A stretch of 64,000 nt of DNA from Scilla litardierei (GCA_030789695.1 CM061130.1:12639860-12703859), one strand, 5' to 3'; positions 23,246 to 36,336 are shown, numbered from the stretch's first letter. Notes: generated from the sequence alone by a model not told the origin. Numbers and translations are program-made.

Positions 23246-23602
23246 AATGAACCGATCGGGTGGAAACCCACCCGATCGGGTAGCCAAAATTCGAAAGTTC
23301 TCATCGGTCAACAACTACAGGCGAACCGGTCGGGTGGTAAGTCAACCGATCGGTTGGCCGCTTACCAAGTTTTTCCCGAGAACTTAGGGCTGCTCACCCG
23401 GTCGTGTAAACCGACCGTGCATGAACTCAACCGATCGGTTGATATTCCCCAAAAATTTCCGAAAGTTCTCCCCAGCTCACCCGGTCTTCCACCAGGTCTC
23501 TTCATTACTCAACCGATCGGTTCATTCCGGGACAGATCTCGGCATGTATCTGATACATCCCAACCGATCGGGTGAGTTATCACCCGATCGGTTGGGGCTT
23601 GT
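23246..23602 (-). repeat. Internal palindrome array of B (CCGATCGG type)
   Basis: The same family-specific palindromes as in the B LTR (AACCGATCGGGTG, CAACCGATCGGTTG, CACCCGATCGG) recur between pol and third ORF, outside the LTRs. Confidence 0.85.
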
Positions 23603-23789
23603 TTCCTGCAAAAACCAAGAAATTTGATTAAGTCCCCGAACGGATGTTCTCGCGGCTGATTTTATTTATAGAAATAGATAAAATAAAGTAAAAAATAACG
23701 CTAAAAAGTGGGAAAAAGTTTAGAACATGGGTTGCCTCCCATGGAGCGCACTTGTTTAACATCGTTGGCTCGACGCCTGCAAGAGATGG

Positions 23790-26700
23790 TCAAGTTGGAT
23801 CCGGAGGGTTGGAAGAAGAGTTGTCGCTCGTGGGGGGTCCGACTGGAGAGAATTCTGGTTCTCCTACTGCGTAGTGTTTCAGACGCTGCCCGTTTACTTT
23901 AAACGGCTCATCCCTTCCCATTATCTCGATAGCCCCGTGCGTGAAAACCTTGGTGACGCGGAACGGTCCCGACCATCTTGACTTGAGTTTCCCAGGAAAG
24001 AGCTTCAGCCGTGAGTTGAACAGGAGAACTAAGTCCCCTTCTTTGAATTCCCTCCTTAAGATTCGCTTATCGTGCCACCGCTTCAGTTTCTCCTTGTAGA
24101 TCTTGGCGTTCTCATAGGCATTGAGCCGGATTTCGTCGAGTTCGTTGAGTTGTAGCTGCCGGTGCACTCCCACCTTCTTGGTGTCGAAATTCAGATTCTT
24201 AACCGCCCAATATGCCTTGTGTTCCAATTCCACAGGAAGATGGCAAGCTTTCCCATAGACGAGCCGGTAGGGAGTTGTGCCGATGGGAGTTTTAAATGCC
24301 GTCCTGTAGGCCCAAAGCGCGTCAGGGAGCTTTGATGACCAGTCCTTCCTGGAGTTGGCCACAGTCTTTTCTAGTATGCTTTTAATCTCCCGGTTAGAGA
24401 CTTCCGCCTGACCGCTGGTCTGCGGGTGGTAGGCACGCCCCACCCGGTGTTGTACCCCGTATTTTCTTAAGAGGGCCTCAAATTTCTTTTCTATAAAGTG
24501 GCTTCCTCCGTCACTGATCAGGACACGAGGCACACCGAACCGCGGGAATATGTTGCTTTTAAAGAACTTGGCCACCACTTTAGAGTCATTGGTTGGACTG
24601 GCCACCGCTTCAACCCATTTCGACACGTAGTCTACGGCCACCAAGATGTACTGGTTCCCCGAGGAAGAAGGGAACGGCCCCATGAAGTCCACTCCCCATA
24701 CATCGAAGATTTCTATCTCTAGGATGTAGTGTTGAGGCATCTCATTTCTTTTGGAGATATTCCCGTCTCTTTGGCATCTATCACAGGCTTGTACATAAAC
24801 ATGTGTGTCCTTGAAGAGCGTAGGCCAGTAAAATCCGCTTTGGAGGATTTTTGCGGTGGTCTTGTAGGTACTCGCGTGCCCTCCACATTGTTGTCCGTGG
24901 CAGTGGGAAATGATGGAAGTCGCTTCAGTTTCAGGGATGCATCTTCGTATCGCCCCATCATTGCAGGTTTTGTATAGGTGGGGGTCATCCCAATAGAATT
25001 TGCGGACCTCATGGAAAAATTTCTTCTTCTGCTGAAAGCTCACATTGTGGGGAACGATGGCACACGCCAGATAATTTGCGATGTCGGCGTACCAGGGGGT
25101 CCAGGAGGAAGATACAGAGAAGAGATGCTCGTCAGGGAGTGAATCATCGATTGGTGTAGCATTCAAATCGAGAGTGGGTATCCGGGACAGGTGATCGGCA
25201 ACGACATTCTCCGCCCCCTTTTTGTCTCTGATTTCCAGGTCAAACTCCTGGAGGAGGAGGATCCATCTGATGAGTCGTGGCTTGGCTTCCTTCTTGTTCA
25301 ATAGATATTTAAGGGCCGCGTGATCCGTGTGTACGATCACCTTGGCGCCAACAAGATATTGTCCGAACTTATCCATGGCGTAGATTACCGCGAGCAATTC
25401 CTTTTTCGTGGTAGTATAATTTCTTTGGGCGGCATCAAGGGTTTTGCTCGTATAATATATGACATGGAGGTTTTTATCTTTCCTCTGCCCTAGGACGGCA
25501 CCAACCGCATAATCACTAGCGTCACACATCAGCTCAAAGGGGAGTTCCCAGTCTGGTGGTTGTATTATGGGTGCGGAAATCAAGGCTAGCTTCAAAGTGC
25601 GGAAGGCCTCCACACACTCCTCGCCGAAGACGAAAGGTGCGTCCTTCACGAGGAGTTGGGTCAGAGGCCTGGAAATCTTCGAGAAATCTTTTATAAAGTG
25701 GCGATAAAATCCCGCATGTCCTAAGAAACCACGGACTCCTCGAAGATTGTGCGGTGGTGGAAGCTTTTCAATCACTTCGATTTTAGCCTTATCAACTTCG
25801 ATTCCCCTCGAAGAGATGATGTGTCCCAGCACAACTCCCTCTTGGACCATGAAGTGACACTTCTCCCAGTTTAGGACTAGTCCCTTTTCCTGACATCTCT
25901 TCAAGACCTTAGTGAGATTACTGAGGCACGAGTCAAATTCAGTTCCGTAGACTGAGAAGTCATCCATGAAAACTTCCATGATGTCTTGGGAGTAGTCGGA
26001 GAAGACAGCGGACATGAGTCTCTGGAATGTAGCAGGGGCGTTACAAAGCCCGAACGACATTCTTCTATAGGCGTACGTCCCGAACGGGCAGGTGAAAGTC
26101 GTTTTCTCCTGGTCATCATTATGAATAGGGATTTGAAGAAATCCAGAATACCCGTCCATAAAACAGAAATAATTATGCTTCGCCAGCCTCTCGAGCATCT
26201 GGTCAATAAAGGGGAGGGGGTAATGATCCTTCCTTGTAGCCTTGTTTAGCTTCCTATAGTCAATGCACATCCTGTACCCTGTAACGGTCCTCGTTGGTAT
26301 AAGCTCGTTCTTTTCATTGCGAACCACCGTCATTCCTCCCTTCTTGGGTACAACGTGTACCGGGCTAACCCAACGACTATCGGAGATAGGGTATATAATA
26401 CCGGCATGTAGAAGCCTTACAATCTCTTTCTTCACAACTTCCATCATTATGGGATTCAACCTCCGCTGCGGCTCAATCGAGGAGGCTTGCTCATCTTCAA
26501 GTAGAATTCTATGTGAGCAGAGGCCTAAGCTAACCCCTTTTAAAACCTCAATTGCAGATCCGAAAACTCCTTTAAACCTTTTTAGAACTCCAAGAAGTTT
26601 GGTCATTTGGTCCTCAGGTAGTGAAGAGTTAATTATAACCGGAAGGGTCGACCCTGCTCCCAAATATTCATATTTAAGTCCCGGCGGTAATTCTTTCATC

Positions 26701-27311
26701 TCTACTTCTTGGGGCCATGACACATACTTTTCAAGCTGAGCATCCTCAAGGGAACAGATTTCTTCGTGGATTTCACTGAAGCCAGAATCCGGAACCTCCC
26801 CCTCGGCCGTGGCTCCTAGCGGTGACATTTCGCAGGGTACAGTGGGGACGATCGAGAGATGCACCGGGTCTCTTCCGAGCTCACCATAATTATCCGGGAA
26901 GAAAGCTTGTAGGTGAAAACAGGTTTCAGTCATCGATGATTCTCCACAACCGTTTCCAGCTTCTCCATCGTTCAAAGACCGGGGACACTCAATAGAAGTC
27001 TGCAAGGGGTAGATTGGTTCCTGTTCAGCGTCGCCTCCAAACCTGGTCGGGTGGTTCTCCTGACACATCTCTGCGGCTGACTCTTCTTCACTACATTTGA
27101 GACCATGGTTGTCGATACACGCCATTTCTCCGTGGGGAAAGGGAGCTGCCATGGCAAGGTACTCCTGCGCATCTCGATATCTTTGGCATTCCACAGCGGC
27201 AGACAGGAGGGATAGTATATTTGAAGTATTCAGTGATTCTGCTAAGCTCTGCGCCAAGCAGCGGATATGGTGAGAGTGATCCCAGATGTCTCCTGAAACT
27301 GCGTGCAACAT
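23790..27311 (-). CDS. pol: B pol: reverse transcriptase, RNase H and integrase
   Basis: An uninterrupted 1173-residue ORF from the ATG at 27311 (a GTG codon three codons earlier is in frame). Residues 1-200 are acidic and unrecognised. RT spans about 300-500 with active site VFMDDF near 448. RNase H spans about 590-710 with catalytic Asp597, Glu638, Asp663 and Asp706; a TKKE replaces the usual TEKE next to the catalytic Glu. Integrase has a zinc region (CHGQQCGGH...CDRC) near 803-848, a core with Asp875, Asp934 and Glu970 in D-D-35-E spacing, and a GPF module near 1115. No protease or Gag domain is present. The frame is offset from the leader peptide. Confidence 0.9.
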   Translation of the reverse strand: MLHAVSGDIWDHSHHIRCLAQSLAESLNTSNILSLLSAAVECQRYRDAQEYLAMAAPFPHGEMACIDNHGLKCSEEESAAEMCQENHPTRFGGDAEQEPIYPLQTSIECPRSLNDGEAGNGCGESSMTETCFHLQAFFPDNYGELGRDPVHLSIVPTVPCEMSPLGATAEGEVPDSGFSEIHEEICSLEDAQLEKYVSWPQEVEMKELPPGLKYEYLGAGSTLPVIINSSLPEDQMTKLLGVLKRFKGVFGSAIEVLKGVSLGLCSHRILLEDEQASSIEPQRRLNPIMMEVVKKEIVRLLHAGIIYPISDSRWVSPVHVVPKKGGMTVVRNEKNELIPTRTVTGYRMCIDYRKLNKATRKDHYPLPFIDQMLERLAKHNYFCFMDGYSGFLQIPIHNDDQEKTTFTCPFGTYAYRRMSFGLCNAPATFQRLMSAVFSDYSQDIMEVFMDDFSVYGTEFDSCLSNLTKVLKRCQEKGLVLNWEKCHFMVQEGVVLGHIISSRGIEVDKAKIEVIEKLPPPHNLRGVRGFLGHAGFYRHFIKDFSKISRPLTQLLVKDAPFVFGEECVEAFRTLKLALISAPIIQPPDWELPFELMCDASDYAVGAVLGQRKDKNLHVIYYTSKTLDAAQRNYTTTKKELLAVIYAMDKFGQYLVGAKVIVHTDHAALKYLLNKKEAKPRLIRWILLLQEFDLEIRDKKGAENVVADHLSRIPTLDLNATPIDDSLPDEHLFSVSSSWTPWYADIANYLACAIVPHNVSFQQKKKFFHEVRKFYWDDPHLYKTCNDGAIRRCIPETEATSIISHCHGQQCGGHASTYKTTAKILQSGFYWPTLFKDTHVYVQACDRCQRDGNISKRNEMPQHYILEIEIFDVWGVDFMGPFPSSSGNQYILVAVDYVSKWVEAVASPTNDSKVVAKFFKSNIFPRFGVPRVLISDGGSHFIEKKFEALLRKYGVQHRVGRAYHPQTSGQAEVSNREIKSILEKTVANSRKDWSSKLPDALWAYRTAFKTPIGTTPYRLVYGKACHLPVELEHKAYWAVKNLNFDTKKVGVHRQLQLNELDEIRLNAYENAKIYKEKLKRWHDKRILRREFKEGDLVLLFNSRLKLFPGKLKSRWSGPFRVTKVFTHGAIEIMGRDEPFKVNGQRLKHYAVGEPEFSPVGPPTSDNSSSNPPDPT

Positions 27312-27411
27312 CTTCTTCACTTCGCTTCTCGGCGGCCAAACGCCTAAGGGTGGCGTTAATCTCTGGATCGAGGGGAATCAAGTCGTCAAGACTCCTTGAA
27401 CTCCTGCGCAT
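27091..27411 (-). pseudogene. B gag leader remnant
   Basis: From the ATG at 27411 the first ~31 residues ([20 protein letters not shown]... to AAEKR) are nearly identical to the Gag start of A. After 27320 the similarity stops, and the frame continues for ~75 unrelated residues to a stop at 27091, overlapping pol in another frame. If pol is translated from the genomic RNA, this peptide would precede it with a frame change. Confidence 0.75.
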
Positions 27412-27587
27412 GAAAAACAACAAACTCCCGTGAAGCAACAAGTGGGAAAGAAACAGATAAAATAAGAAATAAAAATAAGAAAAACATAAAGAAAAAGAAA
27501 AAAGGAGAATGCGAAAATTATCGCGAGGTAGGGATGTGAGCTAGACACGAGGGTTCAAGAGATCCTAAAATATCAAGCATGTTGCCT

Positions 27588-27604
27588 CCCCGGCAACGGC
27601 GCCA
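27588..27604 (-). other. B primer-binding site (tRNA-Asp)
   Basis: The minus strand reads TGGCGCCGTTGCCGGGG, a perfect 17-nt complement of the plant tRNA-Asp 3' end, six bases after the LTR. Confidence 0.92.
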
Positions 27605-27610
27605 TAAACT

Positions 27611-29168
27611 TGACTGGCGCCCCGCGTGATATGCGGCGGCGCGGTGTCATTTACCGCAAGTTTCACGGTTAGTGTAGGGTGCGGAAATATCGAACTCAGG
27701 GAGGCGAGGTTGTGCTTGGGTCAGGTAGGACCTAAATCACCCCGAGGGGCGAGCTAGCCCGAATCGGTGGATGGTTGTCACGAAAGGAAATAAGAGCGTA
27801 AGAACGAAAAGAAAGTAAACCCGGGACTTTGGTTTCCAACCCGACGTGAGACTCTCGCCGACGCGGCCTACGGGTATGGATAGCGATCGGGATTAGGGTC
27901 TAATGGTGGGACGTTGCCTCTGAAAGTGGTACCGGCGTCCCATGGGCCCGATATTCCGGTCGGTGCCCAGGATGATACACCGGACTTCCCGGATTCGATC
28001 AGTGGGCACTCCCGTGTCCATAAACACTGATCGATCCCGGGAGCACTAAGCCCGCAACGATAACTCCCAACATCTCGTCCTGCCGCTCCCGCGTGCTAGG
28101 ATTCGACGTCAATGCTAAGGGTGTGAGCTATGGCTAGGGAGTCAACCGCCAAGTTTATTCCCCCTTGGCCCGACGGTCAAAGGCGGTCTTTTTCCCGCCG
28201 ATGACAATGAAACACCCCGCGTAACCGTTAGATTCCTACTCCCTATCGATTTCCTAACCCTAAGGACGCATCGGGAAGAGCCCCCGAAGGGGTTTCCACC
28301 AAAATCCCAGATTTGGGAACTACTCACAAAAATTCATGAAAAAGCGATCTAAATGAAATTTAACCGTTGGAATCATAATCAAGCAATTGCAATGCAGAAG
28401 TAATAGAGTAATAAAGACAATACTAAAATTTTAGAAAGATCTGAAAACTTACAAAAGAGTAGCAATTACAGCCGTCACGAGGAAATAAAACAGTAGAAAA
28501 ACAGCAACTCCCGTTTCTGGAACCCTAGGGGTTCTATATATAGGCCGTCGCATCAACCGATCGGTTGACAAGTCAACCGATCGGTTGATCCGTTACAAAT
28601 AGATATCAGAAAACGGCGAGTTTTCACCCGATCACATGAACCGGTCGGGTGAGTTCTTGAGTGACTGGTTGGATCTTGAAGCAGTCGGGTGAACCGATCG
28701 GTTGAACGCCCGTGTCTTCTGCTTATCTTCTTCAGCTACAGATGAACCGATCGGGTGAGAATCACCCGATCGGTTGGAATTCTGCTCGAGAAAACAGAGA
28801 ACAGCCGCCCGCAGAACCGGTCTGTGAACCGGTCGGGTGACTTCTTCGTGAGCTGCGGCAGCGACCGGTTGGTGCACGCGTGCATCACCCGATCGGTTGG
28901 AGATGACCAACCGACCGGGTGAGGGGCTGAAAGATGAATACTTCGCCGTTTGACCCCCTGGATCATGTGTGACTTCTCCCGTTGCTCCGGGGACTTGGGA
29001 TATCATCATTAAACGTCCCCTACGTGGTCAATCTCCTGTAATCATGGAAAAACAAAGAAAAGTGAAAGAAAACGGGAAAATACACGAAAACGAATAAGAG
29101 ACGGCGGAAAAACACGGAGAAATACAAAGGAAAACGTGCGTGAATATATGAAATATAAACGCACGTCA
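27611..29168 (-). repeat. B 5' LTR
   Basis: 1558 bp, same length as the 3' LTR. Palindrome array about 28554-28923, TATA box 28534-28543 on the minus strand. The transcribed part includes the same tetraloop and 10-bp stem hairpins described for A. Confidence 0.92.
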
Positions 29169-29173
29169 TATCC
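29169..29173. repeat. Right target-site duplication of B (TATCC)
   Basis: Matches 18396-18400. Confidence 0.9.
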
Positions 29174-31304
29174 ATGTGCTTACATGATTATTCTATTGAA
29201 ACCCTTGTATAGAATGATGAAATACATTTTTTTGAAACTATCATGCCTATGTATTCATGCCTATAATTTCTTCTTGTTGATATTTGAACTACAAAATAGA
29301 ATCAATTGTAGTTGAATATAATGTTATATTCATTAATGAAGGAATTAAATATGATTTATGACTAACCCCAAGGACTCTAAAATTATAGGTACCAAAAGTA
29401 TTATTTTTCAGGAATTATTTACAAAGTGGAGCCAACCCCTTCAATGCCTTGATTTTCAAAGAATGTCACTCAAAGAAGGAGATTGACATTTAATATGCTC
29501 ATTTGTAGGGGGAGCTAAACGTTATACATATGAAAATTTATTATGAATCACATGTGATATGTTTATTATTCTACCACGTGATTTTTTTTCAACACTTGGT
29601 AACATATGTACTAGATTTAATTGATGACATAAAAAAATTAAGTTTTTTTCAACATAAGAGATCATATAAATGATATATGTCATCACACAATTATGGCACA
29701 TCATCTCTAGTATGCGAATTATCATGATATGCTATTATGTTACACAAATTGATTAATTTGTGGATTTATTTCCATGTGCTTCATTATTATATCTTGTTTG
29801 AATAAAATAGTTAGTTTGACATAATTGAGCCTCCTCTTTATTGAATATCAATTACTCGTATGATAATATTGCTCAATTGTAATATCTCATTGATTATATT
29901 TAATGTATCTTAAAGCTCGTGCTATTATTTATACATCCATTTCAATACTTGGGGATATTTTGGATATTTTGTCACACATTGTTAAAATATTAAAATTATT
30001 AATTGATGTATATTTGATGATTCATTTTTTATACTCATAGAAATCATAACATTTCAATATATTTGATGTCAATATTATTTATGATAACATTCTTGAATAT
30101 ATTATGCTTTTGATAAGTTGGAATATGGTATAATAAAATTATGGACTAATGATGATGACATATTCCTAAAATGCTAAGACCTGCATATGTTGATATGAGA
30201 CATCCATAAAAAAAATTTGAGTTAAGCTTATTTTGTGACATCTTGTCATACAACTCTTTTGGAGTTCATCTTTTAATAGTCACATATATGCTTGATTGCA
30301 TTTATGGTTGACATGCTTATACATCTATTGTAATGCTTACTTTTAGATACAATGTCATAAAAAATTCATGATAGAATTATTCTCTAAATGACACAACATG
30401 TTCACATTTCACTTGTTCACATTTCTTGCTTATGCAATTCATCTTGTGAAATATGACCATTGATAACATATGAATCCATGCCTATTATTTTTTATCTATA
30501 CATGGTATTGATATAACACTTGGTATTATTTATTTATGACTCAAAATATTTTAAAAAATATTCCATTTGTTTATGGATAGCAAAAGATTGTATTATACTT
30601 GATTGTTATGCATTCTTTATGCATGATATTTGATTTTATTCATATGTTAAGATCATAAATATGTTTTATGTTAGAAATTGCATATTGGAAGTGAATATGC
30701 TTATTGACTACAATTGGTGTTTTTGGATATATTCTATGTTTAAATGTTGCTTGTTTCTTTCTAGCATTAATGCCTAGAGAGTAACACCTCCATGAGATTA
30801 ATGCATTATTATAGGGAAGTAAGTATGAGTTCTTTTAATTCATGCTTCAATTCATGTTAAATTGAAATATATGCATGCAGAGATATTGAGACATTTTTAT
30901 GTCATTGAATAATTGAATATTGCATGCTACGAATGTTTAAGACATGCTATTTATTAAATATCTCTTTCACATAGTATGCATATTATTCTCTCTATGGAAC
31001 TTTTTCACACTTGGTGTCACGAATATTTTTAATACTTGGATTGTATTTCATGTCACACTTTTTGATGTGACAAAGGGGGAGAAAAATACAATGCATGTAA
31101 AATAATGTTTCATGGTAAATGATATTGTTAAGAAATATAATATGAAAATGTACACATTTCTTCTTATTGCAAACCAGCCTTATTGCAGGGGGAGTAACCT
31201 CTACATAGCAATCATGCTCATGCATTTCTGCAGGAGGAGCTTAAGTAATTTTATTTGTTGTCATATTATATTTTCAATATTTTATATCATTTGTTGTCAT
31301 CATC
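29174..31304 (+). other. H 3' non-coding region
   Basis: About 2.1 kb, strongly AT-rich, no supported gene. Its start (GGTACCAAAAGTATTATTTTTCAGG) parallels the post-gag region of F. Polypurine tracts occur near 29508 (TAGGGGGAGC), 31073 (AAAGGGGGAGA), 31186 (CAGGGGGAG) and 31230. Confidence 0.6.
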
Positions 31305-31318
31305 AAAAAGGGTGAGAG
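31305..31318 (+). other. H terminal polypurine tract
   Basis: AAAAAGGGTGAGAG directly precedes the LTR start TGTTGGGATAG; one transition from the F version. Confidence 0.75.
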
Positions 31319-31889
31319 TGTTGGGATAGTGAGACCCACCCCAGTGGAGTTTGATGATGTGCACAAAGTGATATGTGTACTAATATGTTTAATTCATGTG
31401 TGTATATGCATTGATCAATTATTCTATAGCCATGAAGTTCAAATGCAGACTTAGAAGCCACGATCGGAAGTCTACTTACGAGCCAACAATATGAAGCATA
31501 TGATGGTTCAACAATACGAATCATACGAAGATTTAAGATCAAGATAACATGGCTCAAGTCAAAGATCGAAGAACAAGAGCTAAAGATGTGTGTATTAGTA
31601 AGTTGTGTATTTAGAATGTAAAAGCCAAATGAGTATTCTATATACACACACACACAAAATGATTTTCAAAAATAGTTTTAAACTTGTTTTAAATATTTTT
31701 GAGAGCGTAGCTATTGATTCAATTCTCGTAGTCAATCTCCAAACACCCAGGAGTTGATTACTCATCTTTCAGCAGAGTTTCTCTTAAAAACTGCTCTGGT
31801 TGTGGATTAATTATTATTGAAAAAGTTTTATTCAAACAACACTATTCAACCCCCCTCTTAATGTTATTTTTCATCCTTAGGATCCAACA
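31319..31889 (+). repeat. H 3' LTR, internally deleted
   Basis: 571 bp against ~1830 in F. The start and end (TGTTGGGATAGTGAGACCC..., ...CCCCCCTCTTAATGTT, GATCCAACA) match the F LTR, but about 1.2 kb is missing between about 31795 and 31815, including the palindrome array, TATA box and hairpins. Confidence 0.75.
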
Positions 31890-33540
31890 GGATGCATATC
31901 TGGTTAAAGGAGCATACAACAATAGTTGAAGCCATTGTTCAAATAAAGATAGACTTAATCCACGTAAAGGTATTACTGACCTCACGTGCAAGTTTATTAT
32001 CTGTTGTGCTTTATATTATCACATATTTTAGATGGCAATAATTGACAACCGTCATAGGGCCCCAACAATATTAATCTGAAGGTTTACAATCTCATTTGGT
32101 GATGGTTGATAGAGAAAAAAAAACTCCTATCAAGAGTTCATTATGAGTGATGAGTTACGCGTTCTTACATAACATATGCAGAGAAACAATCATACGAAAC
32201 TATACCAAAAAGGATGACACTATTTAAGGAGTAAATCAAGATCACAAAGATAGAGATCCTGCTTGTTACAATTTATTAGGTGAAGCAGAGCAACAAGACC
32301 ATGAGGGACAATGTTGTCTAAGGGAGTGAGTTCAAGGAGATGGGCAAAGGTAAAATAGAGGACTAAAGTTGTAGCATTAGATGGCTCTTGAAACGAAGTG
32401 AAGGGTGAAGGGATGAGGATCTAGAGACAAAATAGTCACACTTCGATGGCTCGTACCAGCTTAATGAATGAAGCCTCAGGAGCTTTCTAATGATGGAGAT
32501 TTGGGAAGAGACACCATCATCGAATGTTAAGCTACCTTTAATCATATATGATGGCCTATGGCATCTAGCGAAGCATAGCATATCATTCAAATAAATGTTG
32601 CAGATGTAAAATATGTCTGATGCATATTTATACAAGATTTTACACACCATCCTATCTGGGACCATAAAAGAGTGGTACCAACAACTGGCACCAAGGTCGA
32701 TGCATACCTTCACCTAGATATTGCAAGAATTTATCCACTATTTTATCACAAGCTAGCAAGAAGTCGATAAAGGACCCCACCTTGCTTATAGGGGTCAAGT
32801 AGACGAATTGTTAAGGAAAATCATTAAGTAAGATAATAATGAGTGTATGGATATCAAGCATAATTGCTACTTCCTGAATGTAGATAATAATGAGATGATA
32901 GAAGCATCGATGGCACATATCTAAGACTACATGAATGTAGATTAAGCTTTGGCATTCAAGTATAATTGCTACTTCCTGGAAGAGAAGGACATAGCTGGTG
33001 TTAAAAGCAAGTAAAGGTGGTGGTGAAAGCTACAAAGAAGGTAGGGTGAATGCTCGAGCAAAGGCAATCCGTTGTCATGCAGAGGCAGGTGAGGTACACC
33101 CCGATCGCTATAGAGCCAGATAAGGTCAATATAGTTGTATAGAATAGTTAACTGATGATGAAGGTATTGTGGTATTGATGCACTTAAGATAGTTATTATA
33201 ATTGAAACATTTTTTTCAATATAACAACATGATATTTGGTACTCTTTATCTTTGTAATTTCTTGATTTAAATTAGTATATGTATACCGTACTATATAACT
33301 GCATAAATAAAGTTCTTGGCTTGTGTTAAAAGATTATGATCATAAAGAGATTATGATAATGGGAACTGACTGACCCACTTAAGCACAACTCAAAACGTTC
33401 CTAGTCATAGGAATATCAAGATGGGATATTGATATTTTAGATTAACCAATATGCACTGATCTTTACCATTAAGATGGTCTCATAACTATTCGATATGGTG
33501 GCCTCATTAGACATTAATGCACATATGCTTGTTAGAGAAC
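31890..33540. other. Unassigned older sequence
   Basis: No intact ORF. Apart from the Gag-like remnant at about 32600-32830, nothing recognised. Composition is AT-rich and stop-dense, consistent with an old decayed transposon. Confidence 0.4.
32600..32830 (+). pseudogene. Degenerate gypsy Gag fragment (Tat/Ogre-like)
   Basis: In one frame, with two stops, the translation gives ...ILSGTIKEWYQQLAPRSMHTF, then ILQEFIHYFITS, resembling the retrotransposon Gag core in which a G-T-AxEW motif is followed by LPPxSI and FxxxF. Similarity is by eye only. Confidence 0.35.
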
Positions 33541-33599
33541 AAGTTCACAGAATGACTTACTGAGAATCTTCTACTAAAGGTTTTTGAGGAGGTTTTCAT

Positions 33600-34966
33600 A
33601 GGGGGTTTTCCCATCGTCTAGCCCTAGGCTTAACAGCCGCGGGAAGCAGTGGAAGAAAACAAAACCATACAATTGCATTTGATGAAAACATTACGGAAAA
33701 ATTTACCACCCTTTGCAGAATATTTACTAAGGAGAAGGGCTAACTGATCTCGCAAATATAGATCAAAAATTAATCTGCTATTAAAATATAGTTTAAAGAA
33801 AATACTTTGTTTTTGTAGTCGCAAAAACAATTCCTTAGGACGATATCCCGAAGCGATGCAATGCCTCGTCAAGGAGCGACCACTTGCTCCAGTAGATTTC
33901 ACCTTAGTTGAATCCTTGCATTAAGTTTCGGATCAGATCTGAACTCCCCTCAGGTTTTGTTAGAACATGGAAGAGAGAATAAAGAGGAAAAAGAGGAACG
34001 AAATTTTATTCGCCTTTATATCTAGGTTTGCTCACTTAATTTGTATGTGCTCTTTTGATCAATGCTTGGTGTAAGTTTAGGAGGAAGAGGAGAACCCTAG
34101 TAAGCTGAGCCTTCATATCAGAAACATATCCCAAATGGTAGGAGAATCCCTTTTTAGCTCAAGTTTTCCTTTTAAGGGATAAACTTGAATAATTGTTTCT
34201 CCCTCTCCAGTAAACAGTAGAAGCCAAATGATATATAATTTTGAAGTGCTTCATACAGAGATTGCTTAGAAATTTATGATACTCATTTTCGAGATCATTT
34301 GACCCCTCAAATAAGTCGTCAAAGTTGTCCAAACCCCACGTCCTCAAAATGAGCTGAGCCCAATTCTAGTAGTGCCGGAATGCATGCTCAAGTTATACTT
34401 GAGCCGAGCTCAGGAGTTGCTGAAGCCTCTGATCGGGCTACAGTAGCCCGAGCCTTGCTCGAGCAACCTGCAAACCAAGCTTGGGCATTGCAGTGCCCGA
34501 GAAGAAGCTCAGGCACGCCCGGGTTTGAGCATGTGCCATCGGTGCTCGTCCGACCTGGCGTTTAGGCAAGTGCCCGGGTTCGGGCCTACACCTTAGCTGG
34601 TGCACGGGTGTGCCCAGGTAGGTTCCTGGGCGTGCTCTTCCCCAGAACTCGGGCTTAGCCTAAGCGGCATTCGGGCTAGCATGTGTCCGACGGCTTAGCC
34701 CGAGCCAATGCTCAGGCTAGCCTGAGCCATAAGCAGTGCAAGCCCGAGTCTATGCTTGGGCCAAGACAGCTAGGTCCAGACATCCCTGGACCCCGGTTTG
34801 GGTTTTCAATGCTCTTGGGTGACTCATCATTCACGTCACATCCAATGTGACCGAAATCCCCTTCGCAGCCAATTGTGACCTTATTAGTTCACATGCATCA
34901 TATGAATTTAACTTTTCTCTCTTATTAACTGGGCAAGGATCTCAGCCGATGTGAGATCCTACAACA
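33600..34966 (-). repeat. LTR-like block K
   Basis: The right edge reads, on the minus strand, TGTTGTAGGATCTCACATCGG, a start of the type common in plant LTRs. Downstream are a palindrome array (34770 to 34380), a possible TATA box (about 34033-34020, GATATAAAGG) and stop-dense sequence. The left boundary, primer site and target duplication were not found. Confidence 0.35.
34380..34770 (-). repeat. Palindrome-rich array (GCCCGAGC/GCTCGGGC words)
   Basis: Many copies of GAGCCGAGCTC, GCCCGAGC, GCTCGAGC, GCCCGGGC and related self-complementary words, irregularly spaced. Much more GC-rich than its flanks. Confidence 0.55.
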
Positions 34967-35394
34967 TGGATGGGATTTATAGCCCTTGACGACAGTGATC
35001 GCGAGCAGTAGTGATTGTTTTTGGTTTGGTATCATCATTATGTGGTCTGCCCCTTGAAATAAACATTGTCGTGACGACCCTTGGCTATGCCAGTGCTCAA
35101 TTCCGTAGTTTTAATCCCTTCGTCAACACTATGTCATCACGAAGCCTAAGTGATGGTTGATTGTCAACCCCCATTAGCTTCACGATCAGATCAATATCAT
35201 TCGGTCTTAGCTTGTCTTTGTTGGATCATATCCAATATACAGTGGCCACAGATTTTTGCTAAGGACCGAATTGATTCTACAACACTAACTCCCCACAACA
35301 GGAGAGACATATTCTCTCTTGGCCACTACTCCCCTCGTATGCTTCAAGTGCCACCCAACAAAGACCTTTCGACAGTCCCTACCTAGAAGCTAGG
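34967..35394. other. Unassigned stretch
   Basis: No supported gene or element boundary. It may belong to K or be a separate old insertion. Confidence 0.3.
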
Positions 35395-36336
35395 TCAGAG
35401 ATCAAACTGACAGCGTTTATGCACAAACACGTACAATGATCTTACTCCATTGGTCAAATGTCTGATGCACATTTTCCAGACGACTGAACAGTTCACCAGA
35501 CGTCTTAGAACCATTAATCAGACGTCTGACTTATAGTCGTTAAACAGCATTCAATGCATTGTCAGACAGTTGTCCATCCGTCTGGATACTCTTCTTCAAA
35601 CATCTGATTATAGCAGGATCTGCCCGTTTCTTTCCATTACAACATTTAATGTTGTAACTTTCTCTTTGGTTTTTGGGCTATTTCTTGAGTATTATTTACA
35701 GGAAATAACCTAGTACATTTCAGAACTCTTGAATAAATTTTGTTCTCATTGAATACACATTCAAAGCTCATCATCTTCCTCAAATGCTCAATAACTCCAT
35801 TGTCCAACTAAGCTCTTAAGATCACATACAAGCATTGAATGCTTCATCAATTGGACAATCTCACTTAGTGATGTAACCTACATCTTAGAGCACTTCTTAC
35901 ACGCATCTTGCCTACTAAAGTAAGTTATATTTCAAGACATATGTTTGTGTATTTATTTCAAGTTTATTGCAAACAATCTTCACATTATTTCTTTAAGATT
36001 GACTCTCGGGTTGTGAGAGTGGCTATTACGAGTTGTGGGAATATGGATATCGTTGTATTTCGATTTACACTTGTCGGGATTTGGCAAGTGGATTATAGTG
36101 GATCCATCTCAAGTGGGATTTACTTGATGGTGCTGGAGTAGGATTCAGGTAGTCAGATTTGACTAAGGGAATCTGAACCAGAGTAACTATTTGTGTTTGC
36201 ATTGCTCCCAATTTTCTGTGGTTGTTGTTATATTCTGTAATGTTGGTTAATTAGGATTTTAATTGGCATAAATTTCCATTATTATTGTAGAACAATATTC
36301 ATCCCCTAGTGTTTCTTTCCTATAGCTATAGGTCCT
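35395..36336 (+). repeat. Element J: truncated Sirevirus-like LTR
   Basis: The distal part parallels the E and F LTRs: TTTGGCAAGTGG..., GTGTTTGCATTG..., then AACAATATTCATCCCCTAGTGTTTC and ATAGGTCCT. A CAGACGTCTG palindrome group lies at about 35461-35610. It ends where the Tat-like fragment begins; no primer site follows. The 5' end is not resolved. Confidence 0.6.
36002..36090 (+). other. Two hairpins in LTR J
   Basis: JH1: ACTCTC (36002-36007), loop GGGTTGT, GAGAGT (36015-36020). JH2: CACTTGTC (36068-36075), loop GGGATTT, GGCAAGTG (36083-36090), one T-G pair. Both have counterparts in the E LTR with compensating stem changes. Confidence 0.65.

Larger units (their letters stand above)
18401..29168 (-). 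mobile_element. Element B: Athila-like gypsy element with pol and third ORF, no gag or protease
   Basis: A complete 10,768-bp element with two 1558-bp LTRs, tRNA-Asp primer site, polypurine tract and perfect 5-bp target duplication. On the minus strand: short Gag-like leader peptide, long open pol, palindrome array with TATA box, third ORF, 3' non-coding region. LTRs differ at about 14 positions by eye (about 0.9%), the lowest in the window. Pol lacks obvious lesions, but Gag and protease are absent apart from ~32 shared leader codons. Same LTR family as element A. Confidence 0.93.
17890..31889 (+). mobile_element. Element H: gag-only Sirevirus-like copia element, host of G and B
   Basis: H parts are 17890-18400 and 29169-31889; G occupies the left side and B (18401-29168) interrupts the middle. 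What remains is the end of gag, about 2.1 kb of AT-rich non-coding sequence with several polypurine tracts, and a 571-bp 3' LTR. No pol sequence lies between gag and LTR once B is removed, so H looks gag-only like F. Its 5' half would lie left of the window. Confidence 0.7.

Noticed and set aside
31890..33540. A host gene in the non-LTR interval
   Set aside because: No ORF above ~110 codons with recognisable sequence; the only similarity is to a decayed Gag.
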